Positions 9,701 to 16,795 of a stretch of 64,000 bases of DNA are shown here, piece by piece. Origin of the DNA: UBA965 sp040396955 (lineage in GTDB: Bacteria; Chloroflexota; Chloroflexia; Chloroflexales; Roseiflexaceae); the NCBI GenBank assembly GCA_040396955.1, contig JBBAWX010000013.1:1-64000 (forward strand), read 5' to 3'. The notes beneath the pieces were generated by a model. It searched no databases. It worked only from the letters and a program-made list of their open reading frames with translations, and had not been told where the DNA came from. Positions within the stretch are counted from its first letter, which is position 1; each line of letters starts with the position of its first letter. The position numbers were made by a program, and so were the translations under genes.

Positions 9701-9979
9701 ATACTCGAAGCCGAAAAAGCGCTCCAGGTCCCCGATCTCAAGCCAGGTTGGCCTGGGCAGATGAATCACGGGACGAAGTTGCTTGCCAAGCTGGGCGGCA
9801 TCGCAGATGCGGTTTCGGTTGGTAATTATCGCCCCACTGACCAAGCCGTCGAAGTCTTCAATGGCATGTCTGAAGACGTCAACGAAGCCGTGACCAGCGT
9901 GCGTAGCCTTGCAAGCGGTGACATCGCCGCATTTGCCAAAAAAGTGGCAGCTGCCGGGGTTGGAAGTATCGTTCTGTAG
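6800..9979 (+). CDS. Large BNR/sortilin-like beta-propeller protein
   Basis: 1059 residues. Starting MTHQQFDGLLKWRCIGPFRGG, it carries many Asp-box/BNR signatures of form S/T-x-D-x-G-x-T-W (KTTDAGQYWENI, STDAGTTWKHM, KTTDGGETWRKV, SDDGGETWQHV, STDSGATWHKV, FDGGQQWQLF), typical of the VPS10/sortilin propellers annotated as 'glycosyl hydrolase' in many bacteria. The last 300 residues hold a beta-sandwich-like region and a helical segment (about 930-1000, rich in Ala, Arg and Gln). Relatives usually have a signal peptide; none is seen here. GAAAGGGAACCTC precedes the ATG. TATAAT at 6734-6739 is a candidate -10. Role unknown; true glycosidase activity is doubtful. Confidence 0.85.
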   Translation: MTHQQFDGLLKWRCIGPFRGGRVVAVAGDPNDPATFYFGACAGGVWKTTDAGQYWENISDGFFNTASVGALEVSTADPNVIWAGMGESTIRIDVSHGDGVYRSTDAGTTWKHMGLVDTRHIAKVRIHPSNPDIVWVAAFGHAFGPNSERGVYKTTDGGETWRKVLYRNEHSGAIDLSVDVRNPRILYATTWEAQRSFWQISSGGAGSAIYRSKDGGETWEDISAKPGLPKGTLGKMGIVASPAQSGRVWCLIQHAEAPGMYRSDDGGETWQHVCDNEWLVSRAWYYMHVTADTQDADTVYVNNLGFWKSIDGGKTFNPIDTPHGDNHDLWIDPNNNRRMIQGNDGGANVSLNGAATWSSVYNQPTSQYYHITVDNRNPYRVYGTQQDNSSLAVPSRNPSSSIPWSAVVIAGTGESGYIAVDPKDDNIVYVGAIGSSSGGGNCLQRFDERTKQIRLVTTWPESMTGEGAIKHKYRFAWTYPIVFSPHDDNTIYAAGNIVFKTTNEGQSWTPISPDLTRNDPDKLQITGGPIDRDSVGAEVYCTVFSFTESPHRRGELWSGSDDGLIHVSRDNGASWKNVTPADLPEWAMVTSIEVSAHDADTITFSAARHKLDDYAPYIYRSTDSGATWHKVVAGIDGGHFVRIVREDPKRKNLLLAGTETHLYASFDGGQQWQLFQLNLPVTPIYDLIFKNDDVVVGTHGRAMWILDDINPLRQYSAEVTSKQAHLFAPRPSERILAALFESEDDAGVPGKNYMAGLGDVCAHTASVTPEGAIERKFLDSGTNPPRGAIITYWLKETPAEPIRLAFYNAKGELINEFYSRPEGTKVEKSDDKHDLPRCMAKGGWNRFIWDMRVKPLPKIVGSDPIAGALMYGPKVPPGQYTVELTIGGEVITQSLSIIPDAFSDASQADLEAQYQMLMRIHASTGDAVNAINQARDLRAQLDGWQKRLARNPETAALAQEAAELRARILEAEKALQVPDLKPGWPGQMNHGTKLLAKLGGIADAVSVGNYRPTDQAVEVFNGMSEDVNEAVTSVRSLASGDIAAFAKKVAAAGVGSIVL

Positions 9980-9996
9980 GGTGTGTCGTTGCCGAG

Positions 9997-10031
9997 CGCT
10001 CTGGGGTTGAGTATCAACCCCAGAGCGTTTT
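9997..10031 (+). terminator. Rho-independent terminator of the BNR-repeat gene
   Basis: A perfect 14-bp stem (CGCTCTGGGGTTGA at 9997-10010 with 10014-10027), a 3-base loop and TTTT at 10028-10031. It lies 17 bases after the plus-strand stop codon. The right arm overlaps the last codon and stop of the convergent membrane protein gene. No T-run follows on the minus side, so it works for the plus strand only. Confidence 0.9.
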
Positions 10032-12569
10032 GTGTGCCCGTGTGTAATACCGATGGAGTGTGGCGCAGAGATGCGCATAGGGTAAATACAACGCGGCCAT
10101 GCCCATCATCGTCACCCAGCGGTAGTTTTCACCAAATTCACTGAGACTCGAAATCAGGTACATGCCCAACAACAGGGCGGCATAGACCCCGTGCCACCGT
10201 AGTGTGGCGGGAATTGCGGGAAGGGTGGTGCGACGTAGACGACCCACAAGATGCCGGAGCCACCGCCAGAAGTAGCTGGCTTGTGCCAAAAAAGCCAGTG
10301 CTAGCAGGATGCGTACAAAGGCGTTGCCGATGAGCACAGGGATTGACAATGGTTGATGTGGGGGCCATAACACGTCGGCAAGCACGATGTCTAGCCAGGC
10401 ATCGGCACTCCAGGCATGCCACTCTGCGTACCGTGCTTTCACGTCTGGGAAACGCATGTCGGATATGCTCGTGACATGTGGTGTCGGCATGCTCAGACTG
10501 AAGAGTACCAGTTTGGCGGCACGGACGAGTGCCCGCGCGGGGTCTTGGAGATTGTAGGCGATCATCGCCTCTGTCAACCGCTCGCTGTTGTGCGTGTGGA
10601 TCTCGGTGTTCAAATTGATACCGCGATACTCCGAAATCCGCGGAGATTCGGGGTGGAGGTGTATGTCGTCGGGGCACGGCCACGCATTACACAGGTTGTA
10701 GCCGGCGTGATTGCTCCACGTTCCTTGTTTCAAGTTGAGTATGTGGTTGCCGTGCCACATGGCAATTGGTATCAGGGGGATGCACAGCAAGACAAGCCAG
10801 TGCTTGGGGATGCGCCCCCAGAGATACCCACAGACCAGTATGACCAGGATGGGGGTAAAGAGCACCATGTAGGGGCGCGTCATATCAGCAACCGCAAGTA
10901 AACTTCCTGCCGCCAACACGTGCCGCCCACGCAACTGGGGGCGCCGTAGCATGGTGACGAGGACGACGAGCGCAAAGACCAGCATGATGTCATTGTTGAA
11001 CACCAAGTAGGCGATGTGGCTGGCAGCAAACATCTGGGTATAGTAGGCACTATAACAGGCGATGAAGCCCAAGCCAAGCCCGGCCATCCACCAATACAAG
11101 CGCGTGTGGTTGTGATGAAAGAGTACTAAGACGAGCACCCCGATGAGCATCATACGGAAGACAATCCACTTGTACACGCCAAACCCGAACGCTGAATGGA
11201 TGAGCCATCCCTCTATCGCTAGTGAAAGCGGAGATACCGGAATGCGCATGCTCGCCACTCCGGTCAGCCACGTCTCCCAGGTGCCATAGGCCGTTGGTTC
11301 AAGCACGTTCATCCACAAAATTCCAGGGAACATGCCCGGGACCCCCGTCGTGAGGAGCGCGGCTCCGGCAATGGTCACCGTCAGTGGCAACGGCAAGGGC
11401 GTTTGCCACCCACGGATGAATTTGACCATCAGACTGGTGAGCACCCACACCGCTACTGTTATGGCCGGCTGTACTTCGCCCGGTAGCGGTGCAATGTTGC
11501 TATACCGCACCCCTGCAACCGGTGGAAACACCAGTTCGGGGAGTTGTTGCAGGCTTTGCCACGGCTGCACCCAATAGTCCATCTGTGTCAGACCGCAGTA
11601 TGGCGGCGTGATGGTGCGCACACATCCATTGCTCGCATATGGGGCATACCACGCCAGCGCCCCGCCGACGAGTACCGGTAGTGCGATGAAAAGTACCGAG
11701 GTGGGTAAGCGGCGAGGGAGATCGATGTATGGAAAGAGACGTAAGAGGGCGAGGCTGATGATGCATATCCACCAGACTGTGCTGGTCTGTGGTGAGCCGG
11801 CTGTGAATTCATAGATGCTGACGAGCGTAGTCAACGCGAGTCCAAATGCACTACTCACCCCCACTGGTACGGGCGTCTGACCACCCCAACGAAACAAGAA
11901 ATGGCAGAGCGCGCCGGTTATCGCCCCTTGGAGGATGACCACGAGGAGCGTCATCCACACAGAAACAGCGACTGGCGTGCTTGTGAATGCGGTCAGAGCC
12001 ACACCGAGTTCGTCGTCTGCCACTGGTTCACGCACGGCACGCATCTGTGCTCTGATGTCAGCAATCGTATAGCTCAACGTGAGGTCATGGGCGGATGCGA
12101 GCGGTGCAATGAAGTGAAACACGCGCGTTGGTAGTACGGGAATAGTCACACCTGCAATCTGGCTCCGTTGTTGATCCCATGCAATGGTTGCAATCAGAGG
12201 GGCATTGGTGTAGGGGACTGCCAGTGTGCCACGGTAGATGACGTATTCAGTGCCGGGGAAGAGGTGCGCTGCTAGTGCGATGCGCATATTACTGGGGAGA
12301 TGCGTGACGACTGTCGGCAACATGCGCTCGTTGACGCGCACCCAGCGAAATGTTGTCGTAAATGCCTCAACAAACGGCAAGGCAATTGTTTCTCGGTTGT
12401 CTGGGAGGACGAGTGTGTGTGGCCGCGGTTGCGCAATTCGGAATGCAACCACTCCCCACACCACCACAATACACGCCAGTAGGAGCGAGTGCACATACCG
12501 GCTCCGCCAAAACGGCGTTTGCGTCATGATGCGTATGTATTGTTGTAGTGTGTTGGTGCGGCTACGCAT
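10014..12569 (-). CDS. Large polytopic membrane protein, possibly a GT-C-type glycosyltransferase
   Basis: 851 residues. One helix near residues 29-48 (LLLACIVVVWGVVAF) is followed by about 150 extracytoplasmic residues, then some ten further helices between 210 and 620, and a last group near 735-830. The alternation of helices and soluble loops resembles GT-C glycosyltransferases or mannosyltransferase-like proteins, but no DxD-type signature stands out, so this is a guess from topology. The start at 12569 overlaps the ChrB-like gene by 8 bases, suggesting translational coupling; an ATG at 12527 is an alternative. Neither has a strong ribosome binding site. Confidence 0.65.
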   Translation of the reverse strand: MRSRTNTLQQYIRIMTQTPFWRSRYVHSLLLACIVVVWGVVAFRIAQPRPHTLVLPDNRETIALPFVEAFTTTFRWVRVNERMLPTVVTHLPSNMRIALAAHLFPGTEYVIYRGTLAVPYTNAPLIATIAWDQQRSQIAGVTIPVLPTRVFHFIAPLASAHDLTLSYTIADIRAQMRAVREPVADDELGVALTAFTSTPVAVSVWMTLLVVILQGAITGALCHFLFRWGGQTPVPVGVSSAFGLALTTLVSIYEFTAGSPQTSTVWWICIISLALLRLFPYIDLPRRLPTSVLFIALPVLVGGALAWYAPYASNGCVRTITPPYCGLTQMDYWVQPWQSLQQLPELVFPPVAGVRYSNIAPLPGEVQPAITVAVWVLTSLMVKFIRGWQTPLPLPLTVTIAGAALLTTGVPGMFPGILWMNVLEPTAYGTWETWLTGVASMRIPVSPLSLAIEGWLIHSAFGFGVYKWIVFRMMLIGVLVLVLFHHNHTRLYWWMAGLGLGFIACYSAYYTQMFAASHIAYLVFNNDIMLVFALVVLVTMLRRPQLRGRHVLAAGSLLAVADMTRPYMVLFTPILVILVCGYLWGRIPKHWLVLLCIPLIPIAMWHGNHILNLKQGTWSNHAGYNLCNAWPCPDDIHLHPESPRISEYRGINLNTEIHTHNSERLTEAMIAYNLQDPARALVRAAKLVLFSLSMPTPHVTSISDMRFPDVKARYAEWHAWSADAWLDIVLADVLWPPHQPLSIPVLIGNAFVRILLALAFLAQASYFWRWLRHLVGRLRRTTLPAIPATLRWHGVYAALLLGMYLISSLSEFGENYRWVTMMGMAALYLPYAHLCATLHRYYTRAHKTLWG

Positions 12570-13011
12570 GCGCCCGCCCGAGCTCTACTTGGCGTTGACA
12601 CCACTGATAAAGGGCATCATAGACCACAAATCCCTCACGGAGGATGCGTTCGTCATCATCGGGGTAGCGCCAGCCGAGCCCATCAAGAATGGCGCGTAGA
12701 CCGGCACCCTCACTGCGTTGATGCGGGCTCTGCTTGATGTCAGCCGTGCCAACAATCTGCCCTAGAAGCACGAGGGCTGCGTTGCTGGTCAGGTTTGATT
12801 TGCGCAACAGCACTTCAAACGATGATTCAAGGCCTTCACGGGCGTAGTCGCTCCCGTCGACATGGTACAAGATGGCCCCCAAGCGCAAGGCGTCGTCGGG
12901 TGTGGCCTCATCGTGAAAAATAAACTTCGGCTCATGATCAATAAACCGTGTAATCAACCAGGCACAACCAATGCGCCCGACTTTGATGTGTGATTTGGTC
13001 AGCCATTTCAT
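12562..13011 (-). CDS. ChrB C-terminal-domain protein (chromate resistance protein family)
   Basis: 149 residues. The opening WLTKSHIKVGRIGCAWLITR, continuing FIDHEPKFIF, is the hallmark of the ChrB C-terminal domain, whose conserved Cys, Arg and Glu residues are kept. GGAGAACGACAC precedes the ATG at 13011. Full ChrB proteins are about twice as long, with an N-terminal regulatory domain; only the C-terminal half is present, and no chromate transporter ChrA lies nearby. Single-domain forms are known in many bacteria, so this is not necessarily truncation. TATAAT on the minus strand at 13087-13082 may be its -10 element. Confidence 0.8.
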   Translation of the reverse strand: MKWLTKSHIKVGRIGCAWLITRFIDHEPKFIFHDEATPDDALRLGAILYHVDGSDYAREGLESSFEVLLRKSNLTSNAALVLLGQIVGTADIKQSPHQRSEGAGLRAILDGLGWRYPDDDERILREGFVVYDALYQWCQRQVELGRAHA

Positions 13012-13649
13012 GTGTCGTTCTCCATATTTCGTCTGCTTGAGACCATTGTACATGTCACGGGTTGTCTATTTCAATGTACGGATTATAGACGACATAACAC
13101 ATTTCCACGGAGACATGCCCACGGGTGTCCGTATCGGGGCGTTGTGCAACGCCGTGCATACCGGCTGTTTGTATTACTGTGCCCGAGATCAGGTTAAGGA
13201 GTGTCGTGCGTGGCATTGCAGATATGGCATGCTTACTGTCGCACTGTGGCAAGTGTCTCGGTCATGATTCCAGCATTGTTGGTGCAGGACATCGCTGAAA
13301 TCACGCCCACCGGCATAGAATGGCTTTTCGGCTGACCTCATGCCATTCCAGCCAATGAAAAGTGGTGGCCAAGATGATGCACGATTGCCCAGGTGTCGGT
13401 GGCAATCAGGTGATGGTTGGCGATCCCCAGTACGTCGATCGTGACAGGCTCGGCATCACCAATCATCTGCCGTCGTGTTGATCGATCGGCATCAATAATG
13501 AAGGTACGCAGAAGCAGGTGTGGCGTGATGAGGTGTACATTCGATCGTGATGAGTCGCACAGGGGGGGCTACGATTGCCGATGTATGCACGGGTACTGCC
13601 CAAATATGTGTCATAATGGCGCTAGCACGAAACAAATGGGGTAGGTGGT
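13012..13649. other. 638-bp intergenic region with a possible broken small gene
   Basis: No intact gene with a convincing start is seen. On the minus strand 13568-13338 reads like coding sequence (listed separately). On the plus strand 13264-13335 encodes a short peptide, MIPALLVQDIAEITPTGIEW and three more residues, that reads like a protein N-terminus but stops at once. The region may hold decayed genes. The weak CATAAT at 13612-13617 could be a -10 for ccmA. Confidence 0.4.
13338..13568 (-). pseudogene. Possible frameshifted small gene
   Basis: An open frame of 76 codons with protein-like composition (VHLITPHLLLRTFIIDAD, VTIDVLGIANHHLIATDTW) ending at TGA 13340-13338, but it begins at a stop (13571-13569) and has no early ATG or GTG. 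Directly upstream is a run of seven G on the plus strand (13562-13568). If the run were six, an ATG at 13614 would join it into a 91-residue protein starting MTHIWAVPVHTSAIV. So this may be a homopolymer sequencing error, a slippage site or a real frameshift. No family recognised and no good ribosome binding site at 13614. Confidence 0.35.
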
Positions 13650-14273
13650 ATGCAGGCGCTCGAAATCGATCATATAACGCTCGATTACGGAGCACGACGG
13701 GTGCTCTTTGATGTTTCATTGACGGTGACCAACGGTCAGGTATTCGTCGTGACCGGGAGCAACGGCAGTGGCAAGAGCACATTGTTGCGCGTGATTTGCG
13801 GCTTACAGCGCCAAAATGCTGGGAACGTCTGGTTTCATGTCGACGGCCAGCGGCATGACCCACTCTCCATGCGTCATTTGATTGGATGGATGGCGCCTGA
13901 TCTGATGCTTTATCGCGAGTTGACCGGTCACGAGAACTTGCGTTTTTTTGCGGATGTGCGCGGTTTGACCGTCGATGATGGTGACATCGACGCACTGTTG
14001 ACTGAGGTGGGGCTAACAGGGCGCGGCAGTGATTTGCTGGCCACGTACTCGTCGGGGATGACCCACCGCCTACGCTATGCCTACGCACTCCTCCATCGTC
14101 CACCCCTGCTGTTACTTGATGAGCCAAGTGTGATGCTCGACAGTAGTGGTCACGAATTGTTGGAGCGCGTGGTCGAGCGACAACGTCACCACGGGATTAC
14201 CGTGATTGCGACCAATGACCCACGCGAGCAACGTTTTGCCGATGTGTTGATGCGATTAGAGGTGGGAGCATGA
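13650..14273 (+). CDS. ccmA: Heme exporter ABC transporter ATP-binding protein CcmA
   Basis: 207 residues, the normal CcmA size. Walker A is GSNGSGKST at 36-44, the ABC signature YSSGM at 133-137 and Walker B LLLLDEP at 153-159. CcmA with CcmB drives release of heme-loaded CcmE from CcmC using ATP. Gene order fixes the identity: it overlaps ccmB by 4 bases (ATGA) and heads the ccm cluster. The signature is YSSGM rather than the usual LSxGQ, which is common in CcmA proteins. Confidence 0.93.
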   Translation: MQALEIDHITLDYGARRVLFDVSLTVTNGQVFVVTGSNGSGKSTLLRVICGLQRQNAGNVWFHVDGQRHDPLSMRHLIGWMAPDLMLYRELTGHENLRFFADVRGLTVDDGDIDALLTEVGLTGRGSDLLATYSSGMTHRLRYAYALLHRPPLLLLDEPSVMLDSSGHELLERVVERQRHHGITVIATNDPREQRFADVLMRLEVGA

Positions 14274-14956
14274 ACCAGGTGAGTATTTGGCGGGCGACAC
14301 GGGCCATTGTCCGTCGTGAAGCCCAAAGTGAGCTCCGTAATCGGCAGGCACTGAATGCCGTGGCCCTGTTTGCCGTCTGTAGCGTGGTCGCAGTAAGCCT
14401 GGGGCTTGGCCCCCTCAATCGTTCTGCCGAATTGCCCCTCATTCATGCCGCACTCCTCTGGATCATCTTGCTTTTTGCCGCATTTACTGCGTTGGCACGT
14501 GTCTTTGTCGTCGAAGAAGAACAACGCACTGCCGCTGCATTACGCTTGGCCGCGCCGCCGCATGCCGTCTATCTTGGTAAATTGCTCTTTAATGTGCTAC
14601 TACTCGTAGGTCTGGCGGTCTTGGTAGCGTTGCTGACCATCGTCTTGTTGCGTATGCAGGTCAAAAATCCTGGCCTGTTTGTGGTGGTGCTGGCATCTGG
14701 TGTGTTGGCATTGGTGGCTGGGACCACCCTGGTCGCCGCCATGATCGCTCGCTCCACAGCTCGTGGTGCCCTCTTTGCCGTGTTGTCGTTGCCCATCTTA
14801 ATCCCCATGTTGGTCACTGCGGTGCGTGGGACCGCCTTGGCGCTTGCCGGTAGTGGCTGGGATCGCGTGAGTTACCCGGTCATGACCTTGGTCGCCTATG
14901 CCGTCGCCATGTTGGTGACATCGCTCTTTTTGTTTGCAACTGTCTGGGAGTCATAG
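14270..14956 (+). CDS. ccmB: Heme exporter membrane protein CcmB
   Basis: 228 residues, with six hydrophobic segments. The opening ATRAIVRREAQSELRNRQAL, then FVVEEEQRTAAALRL and PPHAVYLGKLLFN, is typical of CcmB. It forms the membrane part of the CcmAB transporter, which together with CcmC and CcmD handles holo-CcmE in cytochrome c maturation. It starts in the ccmA stop codon (ATGA overlap), implying coupled translation. It is followed by 211 untranslated bases before ccmC. Confidence 0.92.
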   Translation: MNQVSIWRATRAIVRREAQSELRNRQALNAVALFAVCSVVAVSLGLGPLNRSAELPLIHAALLWIILLFAAFTALARVFVVEEEQRTAAALRLAAPPHAVYLGKLLFNVLLLVGLAVLVALLTIVLLRMQVKNPGLFVVVLASGVLALVAGTTLVAAMIARSTARGALFAVLSLPILIPMLVTAVRGTALALAGSGWDRVSYPVMTLVAYAVAMLVTSLFLFATVWES

Positions 14957-15167
14957 TGCCAAAACACTTGACATATTGTTGACAAAAATCTCGCCATATT
15001 GTGGAATAAATCACAGAGTAGGATGGTTTAATGGCGCTATATATGCTATGTATAGCACCTGTATAAAATTTGTATATCAGCATTAGAAAGCGGTTTCTCA
15101 CCGTTTGCTCATATGAAATACATGGGGTATGATGCACACAATATCCGTGCGATCGGCGGGAGTGTGT
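14957..15167 (+). promoter_or_regulatory. AT-rich spacer between ccmB and ccmC with promoter-like elements
   Basis: This 211-base spacer is the only long gap in the ccm cluster. It has two overlapping TTGACA hexamers (14978-14983 and 14989-14994) and several TATA-like stretches near 15035-15070. No pair has ideal spacing, so an internal promoter for ccmC onward is possible but not established. Confidence 0.35.
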
Positions 15168-16133
15168 ATGTACCAGCGCATGGCTGACACAGGTAAAATC
15201 ATCGTCGGTATTTGGATGGCTGCCATCATTTATGCGATGTTTTTGGTCATTCCACAGTACGTTGGGCTCGGTGATGCAGGGCGCATCATCATTGTGCACG
15301 TACCTACGGCTTGGGTAACGACGGCCGCATACGCCGTATCGGCGTGGTACAGCATCCAATATCTGCGCAAACGTGCCCTTGGCGATGACGCAGCTGCCGT
15401 CGCAGCCGCTGAAGTGGGCACGTTGTTTTGTATTTTCGCCACCGTGACGGGGTCTATTTTTGCCGAGGTGGTCTGGGGCACGTTTTGGAACTGGGATCCG
15501 CGCGAGACATCGATTCTGGTGTTGTTGTTGATTTATGCGGCGTATTTTGCGCTCCGCTCGTCAATCGATGATGCCGAACGACGGCGGCGTTTAGCGGCCA
15601 CCTACAACTTATTTGCGGCAGTGACCATGCCGTTTTTGTTATTTGTGGCGCCACGGGTAGCCGACAGCACCTTGCACCCCAACTGTGCTTTTATCCAGGG
15701 GAGCAAGTGTGAGGGCATTGCACTCGAGCTCAACGGGGCTAAAATCGGGCAGTTGGGCGATGTGGTCGTCGAACTCAAATCGTTGGTTGCCGAGGGTGAT
15801 GGTACACGCGCCACCGTAGAAGTGCGCATGCCCGGTTTGCGTGACACCGCACTGCTGAGCCCCTCCATTGATGCCGAGGGCAAGGCCGCAGATCGCCCCG
15901 AATTTCCGGGGCAGCAATTTCGCATGGTCTTGGTAGAAGCCGATGTCGCGAGTGGAGTGGTGCGGGTGAACATGCAAGCTCCCGGCACTGGGTTGCTGAG
16001 TAATCAGCGCACGTTGTGGGTCTTTTTGGCGAGCAATCTTGGGTTCCTGTTTTTGGCAATTTGGCTCTTTCGGATTCGTGCCACCGTGTTGCGCATCCAA
16101 GCAGCACTGGCCCCATGGGAGGTACGTGCATGA
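15168..16133 (+). CDS. ccmC: Cytochrome c maturation protein CcmC with a large extracytoplasmic insertion
   Basis: 321 residues from the ATG at 15168 (GGGAG six bases upstream). CcmC loads heme onto CcmE. The tryptophan-rich motif WGTFWNWD lies at 103-110, the first heme-ligand His at 44 (HVPTAW) and the second at 170 (TLHP). Classical CcmC is about 240 residues; here roughly 110 extra residues, about 173-285, lie between His170 and the last helix. They are soluble, beta-rich in character, and hold a Cys pair (C173, C181). The stop overlaps the start of ccmD. Start choice: a longer frame from 15129 lacks a ribosome binding site. Confidence 0.92.
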   Translation: MYQRMADTGKIIVGIWMAAIIYAMFLVIPQYVGLGDAGRIIIVHVPTAWVTTAAYAVSAWYSIQYLRKRALGDDAAAVAAAEVGTLFCIFATVTGSIFAEVVWGTFWNWDPRETSILVLLLIYAAYFALRSSIDDAERRRRLAATYNLFAAVTMPFLLFVAPRVADSTLHPNCAFIQGSKCEGIALELNGAKIGQLGDVVVELKSLVAEGDGTRATVEVRMPGLRDTALLSPSIDAEGKAADRPEFPGQQFRMVLVEADVASGVVRVNMQAPGTGLLSNQRTLWVFLASNLGFLFLAIWLFRIRATVLRIQAALAPWEVRA

Positions 16134-16339
16134 CCGTTTTACTTGATGCGGGTGTGGCCATTTATGTGGCGATGGCTGCGGCCTTGGTAGTGTGGCTGGG
16201 AGTATTTGCATTTTTGTGGCGCGTTGATCGTGACACCCAAGAGCTAAAACGCCAGCTCGCGGCACGACCCGAACCAGTTCCACAGGTCCAGCCACAGGCA
16301 CGGGTCGAGTTGCGCACGCCTACTGCGAAGGAGGAGTAA
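16130..16339 (+). CDS. ccmD: CcmD-like small membrane protein
   Basis: 69 residues with one helix (about 8-29, AIYVAMAAALVVWLGVFAFLW), then a charged WRVDRDTQELKRQL segment, the classic CcmD layout of a single N-terminal helix with a basic/acidic cytoplasmic tail. CcmD stabilises the CcmC-CcmE-CcmAB complex. The ATG overlaps the ccmC stop (ATGA). The family is poorly conserved, so the name rests on size, topology and position. Confidence 0.75.
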   Translation: MTVLLDAGVAIYVAMAAALVVWLGVFAFLWRVDRDTQELKRQLAARPEPVPQVQPQARVELRTPTAKEE

Positions 16340-16343
16340 GAGT

Positions 16344-16781
16344 ATGTCGTCTTCGACAACACCATCAACACCATCAAGGGGGATAACCCTCAAGCCGTTG
16401 CACATGATTGGGATTGCCATCATTGTGCTGTCGATTGGGCTTGGGTATATTGGGTTGAGTGCATCAATGCGGCCCTACACCACGCAAATCAGTGAAGCCA
16501 CCGCATCAAACCGCGGGGTACAGTTGGCAGGCTTTTTGGGGAGCACGGGTGAGTACAACGCAGAGGGGAAATTTACCTTCTTGCTACAAGATTCGACGGG
16601 CGCGATGATTCCCGTGGTATATAGTGAGCCCAAGCCATCGAACTTTGAGCAGGCGGTCAGTATTGTGGCTATTGGTCACTACGATGTGAAAAGCGGTAAT
16701 TTCATTGCTGAAGATCTATTGGTGAAGTGTCCCTCGAAGTATCAAGAGCAGATGTCCGCCGATAGTGCTGCCCAGAGCTAG
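16344..16781 (+). CDS. ccmE: Heme chaperone CcmE, CxxxY variant
   Basis: 145 residues: an N-terminal anchor helix (about 21-39), then the OB-fold (GVQLAGFLGSTGEYNAEG, FTFLLQDSTGAMIPVVYSEP, AIGHYDVKSGNFIAEDLLVK). In the common form the heme is held covalently by His in HxxxY. Here the position is Cys129 followed by Tyr133 (CPSKY), the CxxxY variant known from some sulfate reducers and archaea. This marks the cluster as System I*. GGAGGAGTAAGAGT precedes the ATG, so the start is secure. It lies 4 bases after ccmD and 14 before ccmF. Confidence 0.93.
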   Translation: MSSSTTPSTPSRGITLKPLHMIGIAIIVLSIGLGYIGLSASMRPYTTQISEATASNRGVQLAGFLGSTGEYNAEGKFTFLLQDSTGAMIPVVYSEPKPSNFEQAVSIVAIGHYDVKSGNFIAEDLLVKCPSKYQEQMSADSAAQS

Positions 16782-16795
16782 AAAAGTGACGATTC

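Noticed and set aside
8933..10078. A 381-codon open frame on the minus strand
   Set aside because: Antisense to the BNR-repeat gene and without any recognisable domain.
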